A DNA stretch of 64,000 nt from Sulfurovum riftiae. GTDB taxonomy: Bacteria > Campylobacterota > Campylobacteria > Campylobacterales > Sulfurovaceae. Under the pieces are notes generated by a model, which worked only from the letters and a program-made list of their open reading frames with translations, was not told the origin of the DNA and made no database searches. Below, one piece after another: positions 60,132 to 64,000 of this stretch. The stretch is taken from positions 117,276-181,275 of the forward strand of contig NZ_LNKT01000056.1 of the NCBI RefSeq assembly GCF_001595645.1. The letters run 5' to 3'. The translations under genes and the position numbers were made by a program. Numbering within the stretch: position 1 is the stretch's first letter; each line of letters begins with the position of its first letter.

Positions 60132-60350
60132 CTAGAGTGGTGTTACGTTTTCAGCTTGTGGGCCTTTTTGACCTTCACCAACTTCAAATGTTACTGCTTG
60201 GCCTTCTGCAAGAGTTACACGACCGCCTTCTGGGTTGTTTACTTGACGGAAATGTACAAATACATCGCTTCCACCATTCTCTTGTTGAATAAATCCATAA
60301 CCTTTTTCATCGTTGAACCATTTTACAGTTCCGTTTACTACTTCTGCCAT
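60132..60350 (-). CDS. Cold-shock protein (CspA family)
   Basis: 72 residues. RNA-binding OB fold with RNP1 KGYGFIQQ and RNP2 DVFVHFRQV. Acts as an RNA chaperone. The promoter appears far upstream (see leader), giving a long 5' region as in other csp genes. Codon choice differs from neighbours: many GTT, GAA and GCA codons, as expected for a highly made protein. Confidence 0.97.
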   Translation of the reverse strand: MAEVVNGTVKWFNDEKGYGFIQQENGGSDVFVHFRQVNNPEGGRVTLAEGQAVTFEVGEGQKGPQAENVTPL

Positions 60351-60483
60351 TGTTATACCTTTGGTAATTTAAATTTGTGAAAACATTTAAATAGAGAGTC
60401 TTTCGGGGGCCTTGCAGGGTTTTAACACTAACACAACACTCAAAAGATGAACTCGATCCTCATCTTTCATCAGGTATATTGTA
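60351..60483 (-). promoter_or_regulatory. Long csp leader with hairpin
   Basis: A -10 TACAAT sits at 60478-60483 (minus), giving a leader of about 120 bases. Within it, AAAGATGA and TCATCTTT (60443-60450 and 60460-60467) form an eight-base stem, and a GC-rich stretch lies nearer the gene. Long structured leaders act as temperature switches in csp genes; here that is inferred. The rest up to 60561 is AT-rich. Confidence 0.5.
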
Positions 60484-60561
60484 GCTTCTTTTCTTAGTGT
60501 TAAGCTGATTTTATGAAAAAAATCAATTTATTTTTATAAATGATCCTGTTTTGGTGATTTT

Positions 60562-61539
60562 TCAGGGATGTTCGGGGAGAAGCCAGAAAAAGACCTTGTC
60601 CTCATCACCAGTAGAGATCAGGGCTCTTTCATTGATGAAAAGTATCTTGGTGGGGGTAGCGTAATGACCTACCAAACGGTTGCCCTTGCTTTTGGTGGCA
60701 GGGTTGAAAAGCTGCAGGTGATGTTCCATGCCGCTGGAGTAGACCGCTGTTGTTCCATCGGGACTCAGGCCGACACAGTAGACAAGAAAGTCACTCTTGA
60801 GATGATAAGAGTCACCGCTGTCCGTAAAATAGACCCCTACACGTCTGTCTTGACCTGCTGTTACGATGATGCCATTGCTGTAGGCGACTTTGTAGATGTT
60901 GTCCACATGCTCTTTGCTGTACTCTTTTTCGATCTTTGAGCTGTTGACGTCGATCACTTTGACCATACCGCTCTCATCGGAGATGATCATTTTCTTTTTG
61001 TCACTGCTGAGTACCATGCCTCCCATCGTACTCTCGGAGATATGGTTCTCGTAGATCCGGTAATTCTCCTCTTTGTCATAGAGTATGATGTCCGAACCGA
61101 AGGTTCCGAAAACGATCTTCCCCTTCTCATTGAAAAAAGCACTTTTGGGCATCAGGTGTTTTTGGGCATCGATGATTTTTTTGAGTTTACCATTCTCCTC
61201 TATCCATACCTCTCTGTAGGCATTGGGTGCGCTGGTGACCAGCAGGGTTTTGTTCCGGTATCTGTCTATGGCATGTATGCGTGCAGGTATCTCACCGTCC
61301 TGGGCCGATACGAGAGGCGGAAGAATGATCTGCTTTACGATCTTCTGGCTGCTGAGATCTATAATGTCTACAATACCGACATCGGTAGCGACATAGAGAT
61401 AGCCCTTGTCTTCAACAAAATCACTGACGATTCCTGAAACTTCAATCGTTGCAATAGGTGAGATGTCTTTGGCATGGAGCGCAGACAGCAGCAAGATAGC
61501 TAGAAAAAAGCGTTTTTCTCTAAAAAAGTGATTATGCAT
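60562..61539 (-). CDS. Periplasmic WD40-like beta-propeller protein (NapL-like)
   Basis: 325 residues with a signal peptide (FFLAILLLSALHA). Repeated blade pattern, e.g. YLYVATDVGIVDIIDLSS, KMIISDESGMVKVIDV, IIVTAGQDRRVGVYF, ALISTGDEDKVFFWL, about 40 residues apart, giving a seven-bladed propeller. In layout it resembles NapL of epsilonproteobacterial nitrate reductase operons, but no nap gene is here. It is 17 bases after a cytochrome gene in a four-gene operon. Confidence 0.72.
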   Translation of the reverse strand: MHNHFFREKRFFLAILLLSALHAKDISPIATIEVSGIVSDFVEDKGYLYVATDVGIVDIIDLSSQKIVKQIILPPLVSAQDGEIPARIHAIDRYRNKTLLVTSAPNAYREVWIEENGKLKKIIDAQKHLMPKSAFFNEKGKIVFGTFGSDIILYDKEENYRIYENHISESTMGGMVLSSDKKKMIISDESGMVKVIDVNSSKIEKEYSKEHVDNIYKVAYSNGIIVTAGQDRRVGVYFTDSGDSYHLKSDFLVYCVGLSPDGTTAVYSSGMEHHLQLFNPATKSKGNRLVGHYATPTKILFINERALISTGDEDKVFFWLLPEHP

Positions 61540-61556
61540 GGAGGAATTATATCATC

Positions 61557-62051
61557 TTATCTGTAGAGCAGGGACTTGAGAAATTCTTCTCTTTTTTCAA
61601 TGCCGAGCAGGGTTTTTCTGGTCAGGTCAGGGTAGGTACCGCCAAGGCCTTTTCCATCATCTCCGTGACAGCCTCCACAGACACTGGTGTAGAACATGGC
61701 TGCATCTTCAGGGTAGGGTTCTTCACACTTCTTTCCCGAAAGAGACAAGACATGGCAGGCAACTTTCGGTGCATCTTTGGATGAAACGAAGCCACCCTCC
61801 ATCTCACCGCCTTTAAAGTTGAACTGGTTCGAACCGTGTTTGATGACATTGACTATATAGTTCTTAACGTATGCATCCGTATGGAGCCTGTCAAGCTCCT
61901 CTTGTATATGGGATGCCGTGTGTTTTTTGGTATGTTCAAGATAGGCAGGGTTGACTTTCTCTTCTGTTGTCTCAGGTTTTTTGTATCGTGTCTGGTAGAG
62001 AGCAAAGAGCAGTACTCCCAGCACAAGCAACGGGGGAAAGACATTCTTCAT
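61557..62051 (-). CDS. Membrane-anchored c-type cytochrome
   Basis: 164 residues. N-terminal membrane anchor (about 4-19, FPPLLVLGVLLFALY), then a helical region and a monohaem domain with CGGCHGDDGKGLGG near residue 130. Two further cysteines, KVACHVLS and GKKCEEP, may form a disulfide; KVACH lacks the first haem cysteine. No Met follows the haem site, so the sixth ligand is unclear. Start at 62051. Confidence 0.82.
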   Translation of the reverse strand: MKNVFPPLLVLGVLLFALYQTRYKKPETTEEKVNPAYLEHTKKHTASHIQEELDRLHTDAYVKNYIVNVIKHGSNQFNFKGGEMEGGFVSSKDAPKVACHVLSLSGKKCEEPYPEDAAMFYTSVCGGCHGDDGKGLGGTYPDLTRKTLLGIEKREEFLKSLLYR

Positions 62052-62059
62052 GCGGTCTG

Positions 62060-62665
62060 TCAATAGTAGCGGAATGTCTGATAGGGAACGACCAAAGGTA
62101 CAAAGTGTACTTTCCAGTCTGTCCATCTGCTCTGTATCGCATTGAAAGTGTTGCGGATTTTCAGTACATTTCTGTATGGTGTGTACCTGACATTGGCCTG
62201 CAGTTGCTTCAAAATACGGTCGAGCTGTTTTGCACTCATGCCGTACATATATTTGATTTGTTGACTTTCGCTTTGCTGCGCAATAACATTGAGTATACGC
62301 CCGTTTACCAATTGGAGCTGAAAGATCTGCATTTTGGGTGTCGTGTAGAGCAACCTGATCCTTGCTGCATCAAATACGATCTGTGTAACACGCATAAGCG
62401 TGAACTGGAATTCATAGTTGATATCTGTCTTCGCGTTTTCATAGACGATGATGTTTCCCTCATTGGTCTGTATGGCCTTTTGTGAGAGGAAAAGTGTTCT
62501 GAAGTTGATGTTCTTTTGCGTTAAAAGCCTGCCGTTGAATGTGATGGCAGTATTGTCCACCTGCATACTGAGCTGACGGCCGTTATAGTTTATGTCGGCA
62601 TTGTTACAGCCTATAAGGAACCATCCCACAATGCTGGCAAAGAGCAGGGCTTTTAACTTTGGCAT
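62060..62665 (-). CDS. Lipoprotein of unknown function
   Basis: 201 residues with lipobox FLIGC. Beta-rich body (ITFNGRLLTQKNINFRTLFL), followed by an amphipathic helix (KQLDRILKQLQANVRY) and a hydrophobic end (FVPLVVPYQTFRYY). No family recognised. ATG at 62665 overlaps the stop of the upstream gene (TGATG) and its stop lies eight bases before the cytochrome start, so it is read in one operon with both. Confidence 0.72.
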   Translation of the reverse strand: MPKLKALLFASIVGWFLIGCNNADINYNGRQLSMQVDNTAITFNGRLLTQKNINFRTLFLSQKAIQTNEGNIIVYENAKTDINYEFQFTLMRVTQIVFDAARIRLLYTTPKMQIFQLQLVNGRILNVIAQQSESQQIKYMYGMSAKQLDRILKQLQANVRYTPYRNVLKIRNTFNAIQSRWTDWKVHFVPLVVPYQTFRYY

Positions 62666-63129
62666 CAAACGACCTGAGAAAGTTTCACCATAATATCGTT
62701 GATCTCCTCACCGGCTTTTTTAGCCAGTTTTTCGACCTCTACCTTTGATTCGCCGTAAAGATGGGTCAGTTCTTTTTGTGTCTCTTCCCATTTATCTTCA
62801 GCTTCCATCTTGGCAAGATGTGCTTTGAGTTCGGCAAGGTCAACCTCTTTGGCAGCATCTCTGGAGACTGTGTACAGGAAACCTTCTGCACTGTCACGTA
62901 CATCTTCAAGCACATCCCGCGCTTCCATCATAGCAAGATGGCTTTTGAGTTCTGCTTCATCAGCGGCTTCCTCGAGTTTAACTTTGATTTTCTCAAAATA
63001 CTTTTTAAGGTCTTTCCAGAAGTCACTTGCCTCTTCGGAAAAATCCTCGCTCATATCCTCGATCCTGTCTTCCAGTTTGTCTATACTCTTTTTTGCTTTC
63101 TCAACAAATTCTTCATATTCGTTTTTCAT
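62665..63129 (-). CDS. Charged coiled-coil protein
   Basis: 154 residues, no signal or membrane segment. Mostly Lys/Glu/Asp/Ala with heptads; two similar segments, AELKSHLAMMEARDVLEDV and AELKAHLAKMEAEDKWEET, show an internal duplication about 50 residues apart. First gene of the operon leading to the beta-propeller. A tandem TATAAT pair (63150-63155 and 63159-63164) lies upstream. Function unknown; could be a scaffold or stress-related helix bundle. Confidence 0.78.
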   Translation of the reverse strand: MKNEYEEFVEKAKKSIDKLEDRIEDMSEDFSEEASDFWKDLKKYFEKIKVKLEEAADEAELKSHLAMMEARDVLEDVRDSAEGFLYTVSRDAAKEVDLAELKAHLAKMEAEDKWEETQKELTHLYGESKVEVEKLAKKAGEEINDIMVKLSQVV

Positions 63130-63227
63130 ATTTTGTCTCCTATTTTTTAATTATAACAATTATAACACTGCAGCATTAACAGTTTATAACAATTCTGTTT
63201 CAGGATCAGCATACTTTCTGGGAATTC

Positions 63228-63872
63228 CTATACGACATACAATAAAATCGCCATAAAGTGGAAGATGGATCCCATCATGACAAAGAGATGCCAGATAGTA
63301 TGGAAATGGGTAATATTGTCCTTAATATAGAAAACGATACCGCCACTGTAAGCCAGGCCACCTGCAACGATGAGCCAAAAAGCTATCGGGTCGATATTGG
63401 ATTTGAAAGTGCCAAAATCAAGTACGATCAGCCAGCCCATGACCAGATAGGCTGTCAGTGAGAGAAGTTCGAATCGACCCGGAAAAATGAATTTTATTGC
63501 AATTCCTATGAGAGCGATCCCCCATTCGAGTCCAAAGAGTACCCACCCCATAGTCCCTCCGATACATATCAGTGCTATGGGGGTGTAGGAGCCGGCAATA
63601 AGTACATAAATGGAGGCATGGTCCATGATCTGTAGAAAGCCTTTGGCTCTCTCGTGGGTAATGGCATGATAGAGCGTGGAACTGCCGTACATTACAATGA
63701 GTGTTGAACCATAGATCGCAGCAGCGGTGACATGCAATACACCGTGACCATGAGAAACGGCAAAAACGATCAGCAGTACCAATGCAGCGATACTGAGTGC
63801 AAAACCAATACCGTGGGTCATGGCATGCCATATCTCTTCGATAAGCGAAAAATCATTGACCTGATTGCTCAT
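63228..63872 (-). CDS. HlyIII / PAQR-family membrane protein
   Basis: 214 residues with seven membrane segments. Conserved residues of the PAQR family: EEIWHAMTHGIG (His near the N-terminus), SSTLYHAI (Ser and His), DHASIYVLIAGSY (Asp, His) and the C-terminal HFHTIWHLFVMMG. These His and Asp residues hold zinc in the family and suggest hydrolase activity. Often called haemolysin III, but a toxic role is unproven. Three bases after an open frame that reaches the window end. Confidence 0.93.
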   Translation of the reverse strand: MSNQVNDFSLIEEIWHAMTHGIGFALSIAALVLLIVFAVSHGHGVLHVTAAAIYGSTLIVMYGSSTLYHAITHERAKGFLQIMDHASIYVLIAGSYTPIALICIGGTMGWVLFGLEWGIALIGIAIKFIFPGRFELLSLTAYLVMGWLIVLDFGTFKSNIDPIAFWLIVAGGLAYSGGIVFYIKDNITHFHTIWHLFVMMGSIFHFMAILLYVV

Positions 63873-63874
63873 GT

Positions 63875-64000
63875 TTAGTCCATCATAGAAACCCTTGCCC
63901 TCAGGGCAAGGTCAGAGTTCAAGGGTTCTACCATTGAACTCGGGGTAAGATATCTGTTCAGGGTGATGACTATCTCAGAAATGAGAGGAGAGTCCAATGC
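63875..64000 (-). other. Open frame at window end with two hairpins, identity unclear
   Basis: On the minus strand a frame is open for 41 codons from the window end to a stop at 63875 (ends ..LNSDLALRARVSMMD). It overlaps two perfect eight-base stems: 63893-63911 and 63915-63941. The plus strand is also open there. It may be the end of a real gene upstream of the HlyIII gene, or non-coding DNA such as the end of a mobile element; there is too little to decide. Confidence 0.35.

Noticed and set aside
63918..63945. tRNA-Gly gene on the minus strand
   Set aside because: Only a D-arm-like motif fits; no anticodon arm, T-arm or acceptor pairing could be found.
1..64000. CRISPR array or prophage
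   Set aside because: No regularly spaced direct repeats, Cas genes, integrase or phage structural genes were seen.

Overview
The window is a dense, mostly chromosomal stretch of a mesophilic Campylobacterota bacterium, most likely Sulfurovum or a close relative. No rRNA is present, so this rests on gene content: a Helicobacter/Nitratiruptor-type aminodeoxyfutalosine deaminase (futalosine route to menaquinone), a group III truncated haemoglobin, FolK directly followed by FlhF, a standalone CZB protein, many small periplasmic c-type cytochromes, and short operons joined by ATGA or TGATG overlaps. Intergenic regions are short and AT-rich; several carry palindromic repeats.

Layout. 1-2.4 kb: an OmpR-type two-component pair (regulator cut by the window edge), a long hairpin region, an Rrf2 regulator and a 43-codon remnant of a Cys/Met-metabolism PLP enzyme. 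2.4-9 kb: CAP-domain exported protein, PPK2, SppA with aminodeoxyfutalosine deaminase, AroQ, M24 peptidase, FolK. 9.1-16.6 kb: FlhF with a SpoA-like protein and MnmA, a MntA/HepT toxin-antitoxin pair, DUF2062, Prs, LepA and a CopD-like membrane protein. 16.6-21.8 kb: a dCache/HD-GYP phosphodiesterase, a sirtuin, DUF2905, a ComF-like phosphoribosyltransferase and an M20 peptidase.

21.9-30.8 kb is the most unusual part: two RimK-like ATP-grasp proteins followed by an 859-residue M14 carboxypeptidase without a signal peptide, then a DUF2231-like membrane protein, a leucine-rich-variant repeat protein and a MoxR-type AAA ATPase without a visible VWA partner. I propose a ligase/carboxypeptidase writer-eraser system for peptide tails; this is inference from family and order only.

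30.8-42 kb: ZnuABC zinc importer (a REP-like palindrome is built into the end of znuC), truncated haemoglobin, DEDDh exonuclease, an operon of IscU-like protein (lacking the first cysteine), helical metal-binding-like protein, Psd, PDC sensor and HAD phosphatase, an L,D-transpeptidase and a DUF2157/DUF4824 pair. 42-50.6 kb: methyltransferase, XthA, DUF1456, YceI and DUF302 periplasmic proteins, YchF, a CPA2 antiporter, CZB protein, PepA and a thioredoxin-fold protein. 50.8-58.1 kb: TrpB, membrane metallophosphoesterase, lipoprotein, Apt, thioredoxin, RpiB, and the operon folD-lepB-M50 peptidase. 58.2-64 kb: cytochrome c, DUF4139 protein, cold-shock protein with a long leader, a four-gene envelope/cytochrome/beta-propeller operon, an HlyIII protein and an open frame running off the window end.

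No CRISPR array, intact insertion sequence, prophage or convincing tRNA/rRNA gene was seen. Repeats form two overlapping families: palindromes built on GTAGGGT, and composite elements made of an AT-rich, internally repetitive string followed by one or more palindromes.
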